A stretch of 64,000 nucleotides of DNA from positions 496,001 to 560,000 of the forward strand of contig OX465598.1 of NCBI GenBank assembly GCA_950022295.1. Reading direction: 5' to 3'. The position numbers and the translations under genes were made by a program. Below the pieces are notes generated by a model. The model was not told the DNA's origin. It worked only from the letters and a program-made list of their open reading frames with translations, and made no database searches. This document shows, in pieces, positions 49,715-63,800 of the stretch. The stretch's first letter is position 1; every line of letters starts with the position of its first letter. The stretch comes from Bromus sterilis (lineage: Eukaryota; Streptophyta; Magnoliopsida; Poales; Poaceae).

Positions 49715-51863
49715 GACTTACCCAGGGTGCATTTACGTGCCGGTCATCAGCCCTCGCACTTTTGGCCGATTCTGGCCTGTTTCATGGGCTCTTAATCACA
49801 GTTACATGGGCTATTAATCACCGTTTTGGGTCCCCGGAGTGATTTCCACCATTGACGAACCCCAGGGTGCATTTACGTGCCGGTCATTAACAGTCGCAGT
49901 TTTGGCCAATTCTGGTCTGTTTCATGGGCTATTAATCACAGTTATATGGGCTATTAATGACCGTTTTGGGTCCCCGGAGTGATTTCCACCATTGACGAAC
50001 CCCAGGGTGCATTTACGTGCCGGTCATCAAGAGCCTCAGTTTTGTCCGATTCTGGCCATTTTCATGGGCTATTAACAACAGTTATATGGGCTATTAATCA
50101 CCGTTTTGGGTCCCCGGAGTGATTTACACCATTGACGAACCCTAGGGTGCATTTACGTGACGGTCATCAACCCTCGTACTTTTGGCCCATTCTGGCCTGT
50201 TTCATGGGCTATTAATCACCGTTTTGGGTCCCCGGAGTGATTTCCACCATTGACGAACCCCAGGGTGCATTTACGTGCCGGTCATCAACTGTCGCAGTTT
50301 TGGCCAATTCTGGTCTGTTTCATGGGCTATTAATCACAGTTATATGGGCTATTAATCACCGTTTTGGGTCCCCGGAGTGATTTCCACCATTGACGAACCC
50401 TAGGGTGCATTTACGTGACGGTCATCAACCCTCGCACTTTTGGTCGATTCTGGCCTGTTTCATGGGCTATTAATCACCGTTTCGGATCCCCGGAGTGATT
50501 TCCACCATTAACGAACTCAGGGTGCATTTACGTGCCGGTCATCAACCCTCGCACTTTTGGCCGATTCTGGCCTGTTTCATGGGCTCTTAATCACAGTTAC
50601 ATGGGCTATTAATCACCGTTTTGGGTCCCCGGAGTGATTTCCACCATTGACGAACCCCAGGGTGCATTTACGTGCCGGTCATTAACAGTCGCAGTTTTGG
50701 CCAATTCTGGTCTGTTTCATGGGCTATTAATCACAGTTATATGGGCTATTAATGACCGTTTTGGGTCCCCGAAGTGATTTCCACCATTGACTTACCCAGG
50801 GTGCATTTACGTGCCGGTCATCAGCCCTCGCACTTTTGGCCGATTCTGGCCTGTTTCATGGGCTCTTAATCACAGTTACATGGGCTATTAATCACCGTTT
50901 TGGGTCCCCGGAGTGATTTCCACCATTGACGAACCCCAGGGTGCATTTACGTGCCGGTCATTAACAGTCGCAGTTTTGGCCAATTCTGGTCTGTTTCATG
51001 GGCTATTAATCACAGTTATATGGGCTATTAATGACCGTTTTGGGTCCCCGGAGTGATTTCCACCATTGACGAACCCCAGGGTGCATTTACGTGCCGGTCA
51101 TCAAGAGCCTCAGTTTTGTCCGATTCTGGCCATTTTCATGGGCTATTAACAACAGTTATATGGGCTATTAATCACCGTTTTGGGTCCCCGGAGTGATTTA
51201 CACCATTGACGAACCCTAGGGTGCATTTACGTGACGGTCATCAACCCTCGCACTTTTGGCCCATTCTGGCCTGTTTCATGGGCTATTAATCACCGTTTTG
51301 GGTCCCCGGAGTGATTTCCACCATTGACGAACCCCAGGGTGCATTTACGTGCCGGTCATCAACAGTCGCAGTTTTGGCCAATTCTGGTCTGTTTCATGGG
51401 CTATTAATCACAGTTATATGGGTTATTAATCACCGTTTTGGGTCCCCGGAGTGATTTCCACCATTGACGAACCCTAGGGTGCATTTACGTGACGGTCATC
51501 AACCCTCGCACTTTTGGTCGATTCTGGCCTGTTTCATGGGCTATTAATCACCGTTTTGGGTCTCCGGAGTGATTTCCACCATTGACGAACCCCAGGGTGC
51601 ATTTACGTGCCGGTCATCAACAGTCGCAGTTTTGGCCAATTCTGGTCTGTTTCATGGGCTATTAATCACAGTTATATGGGCTATTAATCACCGTTTTGAG
51701 TCCCTGGAGTGATTTCTACCATTGACGAACCCCAGGGTGCATTTACGTGCCGGTAATCAACCCTCGCACTTTTGGCCGATTCTGGCCTGTTTCATGAGCT
51801 ATTAATCACAATTACCTGGGCTGTTAATCACCGTTTTGGGTCCTCGAAGTGATTTCCACCATT
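49715..51863 (+). repeat. Rearranged last HOR units of domain D
   Basis: The interval 49715-50789 is 1074 bp but is not a normal unit. It has monomers 1-6, the ttcggatcccc junction (50481), then monomers 1 and 2, and jumps directly to monomer 1 of the next unit. The near-normal length is coincidental. The next unit (50789-51864) has all eight monomers but with growing divergence (ggttattaatc, ctgttaatc, tcctcgaag). Confidence 0.8.
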
Positions 51864-52000
51864 GACGTACCCAGGGTGCATTTACGTGCCGGTCATCAGC
51901 CCTCGCACTTTTGGCCGATTCTGGCCTGTTTCATGGGCTCTTAATCACAGTTACATGGGCTATTAATCACCGTTTTGGTTCCCCGGAGTGATTTCCACCA

Positions 52001-54470
52001 TTGACGAACCCCAGGGTGCATTTACGTGCCGGTCATCAAGAGTCTCAGTTTTGTCCGATTCTGGCCATTTTCATGGGCTATTAACAACAGTTATATGGGC
52101 TATTAATCACCGTTTTGGGTCCCCGAAGTGATTTACACCATTGACGAACCCTAGGGTGCATTTACGTGACGGTCATCAACCCTCGTACTTTTGGCCGATT
52201 CTGGCCTGTTTCATGGACTATTAATCACCGTTTTGGCTCCCCGGAGTGATTTCCACAATTGACGAACCCAGGGTGTATTTACGTGCCGGTCATCAACTGT
52301 CGCAGTTTTGGCCAATTCTAGTCTGTTTCATGGGCTATTAATCACAGTTATATGGGCTATTAATTACCGTTTTGAGTCCCTGGAGTGATTTCCACCATTG
52401 ACGAACCCCAGGGTGCATTTACGTGACGGTCATCAACCCTCTACCTTTTGGCCGATTCTGACCTGTTTCATGGGCTATTAATCACAGTTAAATGGGCTAT
52501 TAATCGCCGTTTTGAGTCCCTGGAGTGATTTCCACCATTGACGAACCCTAGGGTGCATTTACGTGACGGTAATCAACACTCAGAGTTTTGGCCGATTCTG
52601 GCCATTTTCATGGGCTATTAATAACAGTTATATGGGCTATTAATCACCGTTTTGGGTCCCCGGAATGATTTCCACCATTGACGAACCCTAGGGTGCATTC
52701 ACGTGACGGTCATCAACCCTCGCACTTTTGGCCGATTCTGGCCTGTTTCATGGGCTATTAATCACAGTTACATGGGCAATTAATCACCGTTTTGGGTCCC
52801 CGGAGTGATTTCCACCATTGACGAACCACAGGGTGCATTTACGTGCCGGTCATCAACAGTCGCAGTTTTGGCCGATTCTGGCCTGTTTCATGGGCTATTA
52901 GTCACAGTTATATGGGCTATTAATCACCGTTTTGGGTCTTCGGAGTGATTTCCACCATTGACGAACCCCAGGGTGCATTTACGTGACGGTCATCAACCCT
53001 CGCACTTTTGGCCGATTCTGGCCTGTTTCATGGGCTATTAATCACAGTTACATGGGCAATTCATCATCGTTTTGGGTCCCCGGAGTGATTTCCACCATTG
53101 ACGAACCGAGGCTGCATTTACGTGCCGGTCATCAACAGTCGCAGTTTTTGCCAATTCTGGCCTGTTTCATGGGCTATTAATCACAGTTATATAGGCTATT
53201 AATCACCGTATTGGGTCCCCGGAGTGATTTTCACCATTGACGAACCCCAGGGTGCATTTACGTGACGATCATCTACCCTCGCCCTTTTGGCCGATTCTGG
53301 CCTATTTCATGGGCAATTAATCACAGTTACATGGGCTATTAATCACCGTTTTGGGTCCCCGGAGTGATTTCCACAATTGACGAACCCCAGGGTGCATTTA
53401 GGTGCCGGTCATCAAGACTCGCAGTTTTGGCCGATTCTGGCCATTTTCATGGGCTATTAATCACAGTTATATGGGCTATTAATCACCGTTTTGGGTCCCT
53501 GGAGTGATTTCCACCATTGATGAACCCTAGGGTGCATTTACGTGACGGTCATCAACCCTCGCACTTTTGGCCGATTCTGGCCTGTTTCATGGAATATTAA
53601 TCACAATTACGTGGGCTATTAATCACCGTTTTGGGTCCCCGGAGTGATTTCCACCATTGACGAACCCCAGGGTGCATTTACGTGCCGGTCATTAACAGTC
53701 GCAGTTTTGGCCAATTCTGGTCTGTTTCATGGGCTATTAATCACAGTTATATGGGCTATTAATGACCGTTTTGGGTCCTTGGAGTGATTTCCACCATTGA
53801 CGAACCCCAGGGTGCATTTACGTGCCGGTCATCAACCCTCGCACTTTTGGAGGATTCTTGCCTGTTTCATGGGCTATTAATCGCAATTACTTGGGCTATT
53901 TGGTCACCGTTTTGGGTCCCCGGAGTGATTTCCACGTTTGACTAACCCCAGGGTGCATTTACGTGCCGGTCATCATCCCTCGCACTTTTGGCCGATTCTG
54001 GCCTGTTTCATGGGCTCTTAATCACAGTTACATGGGCTATTAATCACCGTTTTGGGTCCCCGGAGTGATTTCCACCATTGACGAACCCCAGGGTGCATTT
54101 ACGTGCCGGTCATTAACAGTCGCAGTTTTGGCCAATTCTGGTCTGTTTCATGGGCTATTAATCACAGTTATATGGGCTATTAATGACCGTTTTGGGTCCC
54201 CGGAGTGATTTCCACCATTGACGAACCCCAGGGTGCATTTACGTGCCGGTCATCAAGAGCCTCAGTTTTGTCCGATTCTGGCCATTTTCATGGGCTATTA
54301 ACAACAGTTATATGGGCTATTAATCACCGTTTTGGGTCCCCGGAGTGATTTACACCATTGACGAAACCTAGGGTGCATTTACGTGACGGTCATCAACCCT
54401 CGCACTTTTGGCCCATTCTGGCCTGTTTCATGGGCTATTAATCACCGTTTTGGGTCCCCGTAGTGATTTC
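52001..54470 (+). repeat. Satellite array, domain E (divergent)
   Basis: About 2.5 kb of 140- and 118-bp monomers without a clear kilobase period. It includes monomers seen in domains B and C (cgatcatctaccctcgccc near 53264; gtaatcaacactcagag near 52570), and a degenerate monomer near 53880-53950 (gggctatttggtcaccg, ccacgtttgactaac) that becomes a regular member of the domain F HOR. The open frame at 52983-53180 is satellite read-through. Confidence 0.82.
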
Positions 54471-57400
54471 CACCATTGACGAACCCCAGGGTGCATTTAC
54501 GTGCCGGTCATCAACAGTCGCAGTTTTGGCCAATTCTGGTCTGTTTCATGGGCTATTAATCACAGTTATATGGGCTATTAATCACCGTTTTGAGTCCCTG
54601 GAGTGATTTCCACCATTGACGAACCCCAGGGTGCATTTACGTGACCGTCATCAACCCTCTACCTTTTGGCCGATTCTGACCTGTTTCATGGGCTATTAAT
54701 CACAGTTAAATGGGCTATTAATCACCGTTTTGGGTCCCCGGAGTGATTTACACCATTGACGAACCCTCGGGTGCATTTACGTGACGGTCATCAACCCTCG
54801 CACTTTTGGCCGATTCTGGCCTGTTTCATGGGCTATTAATCACTGTTTTGGGTCCCCGGAGTGATTTCCACCATTGACGAACCCCAGGGTGCATTTACGT
54901 GCCGGTCATCAACAGTCGCAGTTTTGGCCAATTCTGGTCTGTTTCATGGGCTATTAATCACGGTTATATGGGCTATTAATCACGGTTTTGGGTCCCCGGA
55001 GTGATTTCCACCATTGACGAACCCTAGGGTGCATTTATGTGACGGTCATCAACCCTCGCACTTTTGGCCGATTCTGGCTTGTTTCATGGGCTATTAATCA
55101 CAGTTAAATGGCCTATTAATCACCGTTTCGGATCCCCGGAGTGATTTCCACCATTGACGAACCTAGGCTGCATTTACGTGCCGGTCATCAACCCTCGCAC
55201 TTTTGGAGGATTCTGGCCTGTTTCATGGGCTCTTAGTCACAGTTACTTGGGTTATTTGCTCACCGTTTTGGGTCCCCGGAGTGATTTCCACGTTTGACGA
55301 ACCCCAGGGTGCATTTACGTGCCGGTCATCAACAGTCGCATCTTTGGCCGATTCTGGCCTGTTTCATGGGCTACTAATCACAGCTATATGGGCTATTAAT
55401 CACCGTTTTGGGTCTTCGGAGTGATTTCCACCATTGACGAACCCCAGGGTGCATTTACGTGACGGTCAGCAACCCTCACACTTTTGGCCGATTCTGGCCT
55501 GTTTCATGGGCTATTAATCACAGTTACATGGGCAATTAATCATCGTTTTGGGTCCCCGGAGTGATTTCCACCATTGCCAAACCCAGGCTGCATTTACGTG
55601 CCGGTCATCAACAGTCGCAGTTTTTGCCGATTCTGGCTTGTTTCATGGGCTATTAATCACAGTTATATAGGCTATTAATCACCGTTTTGGGTCCCCAGAG
55701 TGATTTTCACCATTGACGAACCCAGGGTGCATTTACGTGACGATCATCTACCCTCGCCCTTTTGGCCGATTCTGGCATGTTTCATGGGCTATTAATCAAA
55801 ATTACATGGGCTATTAATCACAGTTATATAGGCTATTAATCACCGTTTTGGGTCCCCGTAGTGATTTTCACCATTGACGAACCCCAGGCTGCATTTACGT
55901 GAAGATCATCAACCCTCGCCCTTTTTGCCGATTCTGGCCTCTTTCATGGGCTATTAATCAAAATTACATGGGCTATTAATCACCGTTTTGGGTCCCCGGA
56001 GTGATTTCCTCCATTGACGAACCCCAGGGTGCATTGACGTGCCGGTCATCAACCCTCGCACTTTTGGAGGATTCTGGCCTGTTTCATGGGCTCTTAGTCA
56101 CAGTTACTTGGGCTATTTGGTCACCGTTTTGGGTCCCCGGAGTGATTTCCACGTTTGACTAACCCCAGGGTGGATTTACGTGCCGGTCATCAACAGTCGC
56201 ATCTTTGGCCGATTCTGGCCTGTTTCATGGGCTATTAATCACAGTTATATGGGCTATTAATCACCGTTTTGGGTCTTCCGAGTGATTTCCACCATTGACG
56301 AACCCCAGGGTGCATTTACGTGACGGTCAGCAACCCTCACACTTTTGCCCGATTCTGGCCTGTTTCATGGGCTATTAATCACAGTTACATGGGCAATTAA
56401 TCATCGTTTTGGGTCCCCGGAGTGATTTCCACCATTGCCGAACCCAGGCTGCATTTACGTGCCGGTCATCAACAGTCGCAGTTTTGCCGATTCTGGCTTG
56501 TTTCATGGGCTATTAATCACAGTTATATAGGCTATTAATCACCGTTTTGGGTCCCCGGAGTGATTTTCACCATTGACGAACCCCAGGGTGCATTTACGTG
56601 ACGATCATCTACCCTCGCCCTTTTGGCCGATTCTGGCCTGTTTCATTGGCTATTAATCACAGTTACATGGGCTATTAATCACCGTTTTGGGTCCCCGGAG
56701 TGATTTCCACAATTGACGAACCCTAGGGTGCATTTACGTGCCGGTCATCAAGACTCGCAGTTTTGGCCGATTCTGCCATTTTCATAGGCTATTAATCACC
56801 ATTTTGGGTCCCTGGAGTGATTTCCACCATTGATGAACCCTAGGGTGCATTTACGTGACGGTCATCAACCCTCGCACTTTTGGCCGATTCTGGCCTGTTT
56901 CATGGGCTATTAATCACAATTACATGGGCTATTAATCACCGTTTTGGCTCCCCGGAGTGATTTCCACCATTGACGAACCCCAAGGTGCATTTACGTGCCG
57001 GTCATTAACAGTCGCAGTTTTGGCCAATTCTGGTCTGTTTCATGGGCTATTAATCATAGTTATATGGGCTATTAATGACCGTTTTGGGTCCCTGGAGTGA
57101 TTTCCTCCATTGACGAACCCCAGGGTGCATTTACGTGCCGGTCATCAACCCTCGCACTTTTTGCCGATTCTGGCCTGTTTCATGAGCTATTAATCACAAT
57201 TACATGGGCTATTAATCACCGATTTGGGTCCCCGAAGTGATTTCCACCATTGACGTACCTAGGGTGCATTTACGTGCCGGTCATCAGCCCTCGCACTTTT
57301 GGCCGATTCTGGCCTGTTTCATGGGCTCTTAATCACAGTTACATGGGCTATTAATCACCGTTTTGGGTCCCCGGAGTGATTTCCACCATTGACGAACCCC

Positions 57401-57640
57401 AGGGTGCATTTACGTGCCGGTCATCAAGTGTCGCAGTTTTGGCCGATTCTGGCCATTTTCATGGGCTATTAACAACAGTTATATGGGCTATTAATCACCG
57501 TTTTGGGTCCCCGGAGTGATTTACACCATTGACGAACCCTAGGGTGCATTTACGTGACGGTTATCAACCCTCGCACTTTTGGCTGATTCTGGCCTGTTTC
57601 ATGGGCTATTAATCACCGTTTTGGGTCCCCGGAGTGATTT
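54471..57640 (+). repeat. Domain F HOR copy 1 (3170 bp)
   Basis: About 23 monomers including 118-, 140- and 162-bp forms. The landmark aacagtcgcatctttggcc near 55331 recurs near 58501, 3170 bp later, and so do all private variants checked along the way (gggttatttgctcaccg, ccgtagtgattttcacc, ggtggatttacg). Differences are few, for example gccaaaccc versus gccgaaccc near 55577/58747. Confidence 0.87.
55729..55890 (+). repeat. 162-bp monomer with three subrepeats (F copy 1)
   Basis: Three ctattaatca subrepeats stand in series, followed by the gtccccgtagtg end. It is the same expansion type as at 20158 but with different bases (aaaattacatggg first), so it probably arose independently and then spread with the HOR. 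Confidence 0.85.
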
Positions 57641-60600
57641 CCACCATTGACGAACCCAGGGTGCATTTACGTGCCGGTCATCAACAGTCGCAGTTTTGGC
57701 CAATTCTGGTCTGTTTCATGGGCTATTAATCACAGTTATATGGGCTATTAATCACCGTTTTGAGTCCCTGGAGTGATTTCCACCATTGACGAACCCAAGG
57801 GTGCATTTACGTGACGGTCATCAACCCTCTACCTTTTGGCCGATTCTGACCTGTTTCATGGGCTATTAATCACAGTTAAATGGGCTATTAATCACCGTTT
57901 TGGGTCCCCGGAGTGATTTACACCATTGACGAACCCTCGGGTGCATTTACGTGACGGTCATCAACCCTCGCACTTTTGGCCGATTCTGGCCTGTTTCATG
58001 GGCTATTAATCACTGTTTTGGGTCCCCGGAGTGATTTCCACCATTGACGAACCCCAGGGTGCATTTACGTGCCGGTCATCAACAGTCGCAGTTTTGGCCA
58101 ATTCTGGTCTGTTTCATGGGCTATTAATCACGGTTATATGGGCTATTAATCACGGTTTTGGGTCCCCGGAGTGATTTCCACCATTGACGAACCCTAGGGT
58201 GCATTTATGTGACGGTCATCAACCCTCGCACTTTTGGCCGATTCTGGCTTGTTTCATGGGCTATTAATCACAGTTAAATGGCCTATTAATCACCGTTTCG
58301 GATCCCCGGAGTGATTTCCACCATTGACGAACCTAGGCTGCATTTACGTGCCGGTCATCAACCCTCGCACTTTTGGAGGATTCTGGCCTGTTTCATGGGC
58401 TCTTAGTCACAGTTACTTGGGTTATTTGCTCACCGTTTTGGGTCCCCGGAGTGATTTCCACGTTTGACGAACCCCAGGGTGCATTTACGTGCCGGTCATC
58501 AACAGTCGCATCTTTGGCCGATTCTGGCCTGTTTCATGGGCTACTAATCACAGCTATATGGGCTATTAATCACCGTTTTGGGTCTTCGGAGTGATTTCCA
58601 CCATTGACGAACCCCAGGGTGCATTTACGTGACGGTCAGCAACCCTCACACTTTTGGCCGATTCTGGCCTGTTTCATGGGCTATTAATCACAGTTACATG
58701 GGCAATTAATCATCGTTTTGGGTCCCCGGAGTGATTTCCACCATTGCCGAACCCAGGCTGCATTTACGTGCCGGTCATCAACAGTCGCAGTTTTTGCCGA
58801 TTCTGGCTTGTTTCATGGGCTATTAATCACAGTTATATAGGCTATTAATCACCGTTTTGGGTCCCCAGAGTGATTTTCACCATTGACGAACCCAGGGTGC
58901 ATTTACGTGACGATCATCTACCCTCGCCCTTTTGGCCGATTCTGGCATGTTTCATGGGCTATTAATCAAAATTACATGGGCTATTAATCACAGTTATATA
59001 GGCTATTAATCACCGTTTTGGGTCCCCGTAGTGATTTTCACCATTGACGAACCCCAGGCTGCATTTACGTGAAGATCATCAACCCTCGCCCTTTTTGCCG
59101 ATTCTGGCCTCTTTCATGGGCTATTAATCAAAATTACATGGGCTATTAATCACCGTTTTGGGTCCCCGGAGTGATTTCCTCCATTGACGAACCCCAGGGT
59201 GCATTGACGTGCCGGTCATCAACCCTCGCACTTTTGGAGGATTCTGGCCTGTTTCATGGGCTCTTAGTCACAGTTACTTGGGCTATTTGGTCACCGTTTT
59301 GGGTCCCCGGAGTGATTTCCACGTTTGACTAACCCCAGGGTGGATTTACGTGCCGGTCATCAACAGTCGCATCTTTGGCCGATTCTGGCCTGTTTCATGG
59401 GCTATTAATCACAGTTATATGGGCTATTAATCACCGTTTTGGGTCTTCCGAGTGATTTCCACCATTGACGAACCCCAGGGTGCATTTACGTGACGGTCAG
59501 CAACCCTCACACTTTTGCCCGATTCTGGCCTGTTTCATGGGCTATTAATCACAGTTACATGGGCAATTAATCATCGTTTTGGGTCCCCGGAGTGATTTCC
59601 ACCATTGCCGAACCCAGGCTGCATTTACGTGCCGGTCATCAACAGTCGCAGTTTTGCCGATTCTGGCTTGTTTCATGGGCTATTAATCACAGTTATATAG
59701 GCTATTAATCACCGTTTTGGGTCCCCGGAGTGATTTTCACCATTGACGAACCCCAGGGTGCATTTACGTGACGATCATCTACCCTCGCCCTTTTGGCCGA
59801 TTCTGGCCTGTTTCATTGGCTATTAATCACAGTTACATGGGCTATTAATCACCGTTTTGGGTCCCCGGAGTGATTTCCACAATTGACGAACCCTAGGGTG
59901 CATTTACGTGCCGGTCATCAAGACTCGCAGTTTTGGCCGATTCTGCCATTTTCATAGGCTATTAATCACCATTTTGGGTCCCTGGAGTGATTTCCACCAT
60001 TGATGAACCCTAGGGTGCATTTACGTGACGGTCATCAACCCTCGCACTTTTGGCCGATTCTGGCCTGTTTCATGGGCTATTAATCACAATTACATGGGCT
60101 ATTAATCACCGTTTTGGCTCCCCGGAGTGATTTCCACCATTGACGAACCCCAAGGTGCATTTACGTGCCGGTCATTAACAGTCGCAGTTTTGGCCAATTC
60201 TGGTCTGTTTCATGGGCTATTAATCACAGTTATATGGGCTATTAATGACCGTTTTGGGTCCCTGGAGTGATTTCCTCCATTGACGAACCCCAGGGTGCAT
60301 TTACGTGCCGGTCATCAACCCTCGCACTTTTTGCCGATTCTGGCCTGTTTCATGAGCTATTAATCACAATTACATGGGCTATTAATCACCGATTTGGGTC
60401 CCCGAAGTGATTTCCACCATTGACGTACCCAGGGTGCATTTACGTGCCGGTCATCAGCCCTCGCACTTTTGGCCGATTCTGGCCTGTTTCATGGGCTCTT
60501 AATCACAGTTACATGGGCTATTAATCACCGTTTTGGGTCCCCGAAGTGATTTCCACCATTGACGAACCCCAGGGTGCATTTACGTGCCGGTCATCAAGTG

Positions 60601-60810
60601 TCGCAGTTTTGGCCGATTCTGGCCATTTTCATGGGCTATTAACAACAGTTATATGGGCTATTAATCACCGTTTTGGGTCCCCGGAGTGATTTACACCATT
60701 GACGAACCCTAGGGTGCATTTACGTGACGGTTATCAACCCTCGCACTTTTGGCTGATTCTGGCCTGTTTCATGGGCTATTAATCACCGTTTTGGGTCCCC
60801 GGAGTGATTT
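57641..60810 (+). repeat. Domain F HOR copy 2 (3170 bp)
   Basis: An almost exact copy of the preceding 3170 bp. Visible changes include atcatag versus atcacag (57055/60225), gtaccta versus gtaccca (57258/60428) and ccccggag versus ccccgaag (57373/60543). Its own 162-bp monomer lies at 58899-59060. Confidence 0.87.
58899..59060 (+). repeat. 162-bp monomer with three subrepeats (F copy 2)
   Basis: The HOR copy of the monomer at 55729, offset 3170 bp, same length and same private variants. Confidence 0.85.
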
Positions 60811-63800
60811 CCACCATTGACGAACCCCAGGGTGCATTTACGTGCCGGTCATCAACAGTCGCAGTTTTGGCCAATTCTGGTCTGTTTCATGGGCTATTAA
60901 TCACAGTTATATGGGCTATTAATCACCGTTTTGAGTCCCTGGAGTGATTTCCACCATTGACGAACCCAAGGGTGCATTTACGTGACGGTCATCAACCCTC
61001 TACCTTTTGGCCGATTCTGACCTGTTTCATGGGCTATTAATCACAGTTAAATGGGCTATTAATCACCGTTTTGAGTCCCCGGAGTGATTTCCACCATTGA
61101 CGAACCCTAGGGCGCATTTACGTGACGGTAATCAACACTCAGAGTTTTGGCCGATTCTGGCCATTTTCATGGGCTAATAATAACAGTTATATGGGCTATT
61201 AATCACCGTTTTGGGTCCCCGGAGTGATTTCCATCATTGACGAACCCTAGGGTGCATTTACGTGACGGTCATCAACCCTCGCACTTTTGGCCGATTCTGC
61301 CCTGTTTCATGGGCTATTAATCACAATGACATGGGCTATTAATCACCGTTTTGGGTCCCCGGAGTGATTTCCACCATTGACGAACCCCAGGGTGCATTTA
61401 CGTGCCGGTCATCAACAGTCGCAGTTTTGGCCAATTCTGGTCTGTTTCATGGGCTATTAATCACGGTTATATGGGCTATTAATCACCGTTTTGGGTCCCC
61501 GGAGTGATTTCCACCATTGACGAACCCTAGGGTGCATTTATGTGACGGTCATAAACCCTCGCACTTTTGGCCGATGCTGACTTGTTTCATGGGCTATTAA
61601 TCACAGTTAAATGGGCTATTGATCACCGTTTCGGGTCCCCGGAGTGATTTCCACCATTAACGAACTCAGGGTGCATTTACGTGCCGGTCATCAACCCTCG
61701 CACTTTTTGCCGATTCTGGCCTGTGTCATGGGCTATTATTAACAGTTACATGCGCTATTAATCACCGTTTTGGGTCCCCGGAGTGATTTCCACCATTGAC
61801 GAACCCAGGCTGCATTTACGTGCCGGTCATCAACAGTCGCATCTTTGGCCGATTCTGGCCTGTTTCATGGGCTACTAATCACAGCTATATGGGCTATTAA
61901 TCACCGTTTTGGGTCTTCGGAGTGATTTCCACCATTGACGAACCCCAGGGTGCATTTACGTGACGGTCAGCAACCCTCACACTTTTGGCCGATTCTGGCC
62001 TGTTTCATGGGCTATTAATCACAGTTACATGGGCAATTAATCATCGTTTTGGGTCCCCGGAGTGATTTCCACCATTGCCGAACCCAGGCTGCATTTACGT
62101 GCCGGTCATCAACAGTCGCAGTTTTTGCCGATTCTGGCTTGTTTCATGGGCTATTAATCACAGTTATATAGGCTATTAATCACCGTTTTGGGTCCCCAGA
62201 GTGATTTTCACCATTGACGAACCCAGGGTGCATTTACGTGACGATCATCTACCCTCGCCCTTTTGGCCGATTCTGGCATGTTTCATGGGCTATTAATCAA
62301 AATTACATGGGCTATTAATCACAGTTATATAGGCTATTAATCACCGTTTTGGGTCCCCGTAGTGATTTTCACCATTGACGAACCCCAGGCTGCATTTACG
62401 TGAAGATCATCAACCCTCGCCCTTTTTGCCGATTCTGGCCTCTTTCATGGGCTATTAATCAAAATTACATGGGCTATTAATCACCGTTTTGGGTCCCCGG
62501 AGTGATTTCCTCCATTGACGAACCCCAGGGTGCATTGACGTGCCGGTCATCAACCCTCGCACTTTTGGAGGATTCTGGCCTGTTTCATGGGCTCTTAGTC
62601 ACAGTTACTTGGGCTATTTGGTCACCGTTTTGGGTCCCCGGAGTGATTTCCACGTTTGACTAACCCCAGGGTGGATTTACGTGCCGGTCATCAACAGTCG
62701 CATCTTTGGCCGATTCTGGCCTGTTTCATGGGCTATTAATCACAGTTATATGGGCTATTAATCACCGTTTTGGGTCTTCCGAGTGATTTCCACCATTGAC
62801 GAACCCCAGGGTGCATTTACGTGACGGTCAGCAACCCTCACACTTTTGCCCGATTCTGGCCTGTTTCATGGGCTATTAATCACAGTTACATGGGCAATTA
62901 ATCATCGTTTTGGGTCCCCGGAGTGATTTCCACCATTGCCGAACCCAGGCTGCATTTACGTGCCGGTCATCAACAGTCGCAGTTTTGCCGATTCTGGCTT
63001 GTTTCATGGGCTATTAATCACAGTTATATAGGCTATTAATCACCGTTTTGGGTCCCCGGAGTGATTTTCACCATTGACGAACCCCAGGGTGCATTTACGT
63101 GACGATCATCTACCCTCGCCCTTTTGGCCGATTCTGGCCTGTTTCATTGGCTATTAATCACAGTTACATGGGCTATTAATCACCGTTTTGGGTCCCCGGA
63201 GTGATTTCCACAATTGACGAACCCTAGGGTGCATTTACGTGCCGGTCATCAAGACTCGCAGTTTTGGCCGATTCTGCCATTTTCATAGGCTATTAATCAC
63301 CATTTTGGGTCCCTGGAGTGATTTCCACCATTGATGAACCCTAGGGTGCATTTACGTGACGGTCATCAACCCTCGCACTTTTGGCCGATTCTGGCCTGTT
63401 TCATGGGCTATTAATCACAATTACATGGGCTATTAATCACCGTTTTGGCTCCCCGGAGTGATTTCCACCATTGACGAACCCCAAGGTGCATTTACGTGCC
63501 GGTCATTAACAGTCGCAGTTTTGGCCAATTCTGGTCTGTTTCATGGGCTATTAATCACAGTTATATGGGCTATTAATGACCGTTTTGGGTCCCTGGAGTG
63601 ATTTCCTCCATTGACGAACCCCAGGGTGCATTTACGTGCCGGTCATCAACCCTCGCACTTTTTGCCGATTCTGGCCTGTTTCATGAGCTATTAATCACAA
63701 TTACATGGGCTATTAATCACCGATTTGGGTCCCCGAAGTGATTTCCACCATTGACGTACCCAGGGTGCATTTACGTGCCGGTCATCAGCCCTCGCACTTT

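Larger units (their letters stand above)
33641..52000 (+). repeat. Satellite array, domain D (nested 1075-bp HOR)
   Basis: This is the most homogeneous part. The marker gacttacccagggtg occurs near 35505, 36580, 37655, 39525, 40600, 41675, 42750, 44620, 45695, 46770, 47845, 49715 and 50789. Spacings are 1075 bp, with 1870 bp at 37655, 42750 and 47845. Each 1075-bp unit holds eight monomers of 140, 140, 140, 118, 140, 118, 140 and 139 bp. In the 1870-bp intervals a six-monomer unit, lacking monomers 7 and 8 and ending in a ttcggatcccc junction, is followed by a full unit. The last unit has gacgtaccc in place of gacttaccc near 51864. Confidence 0.92.
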
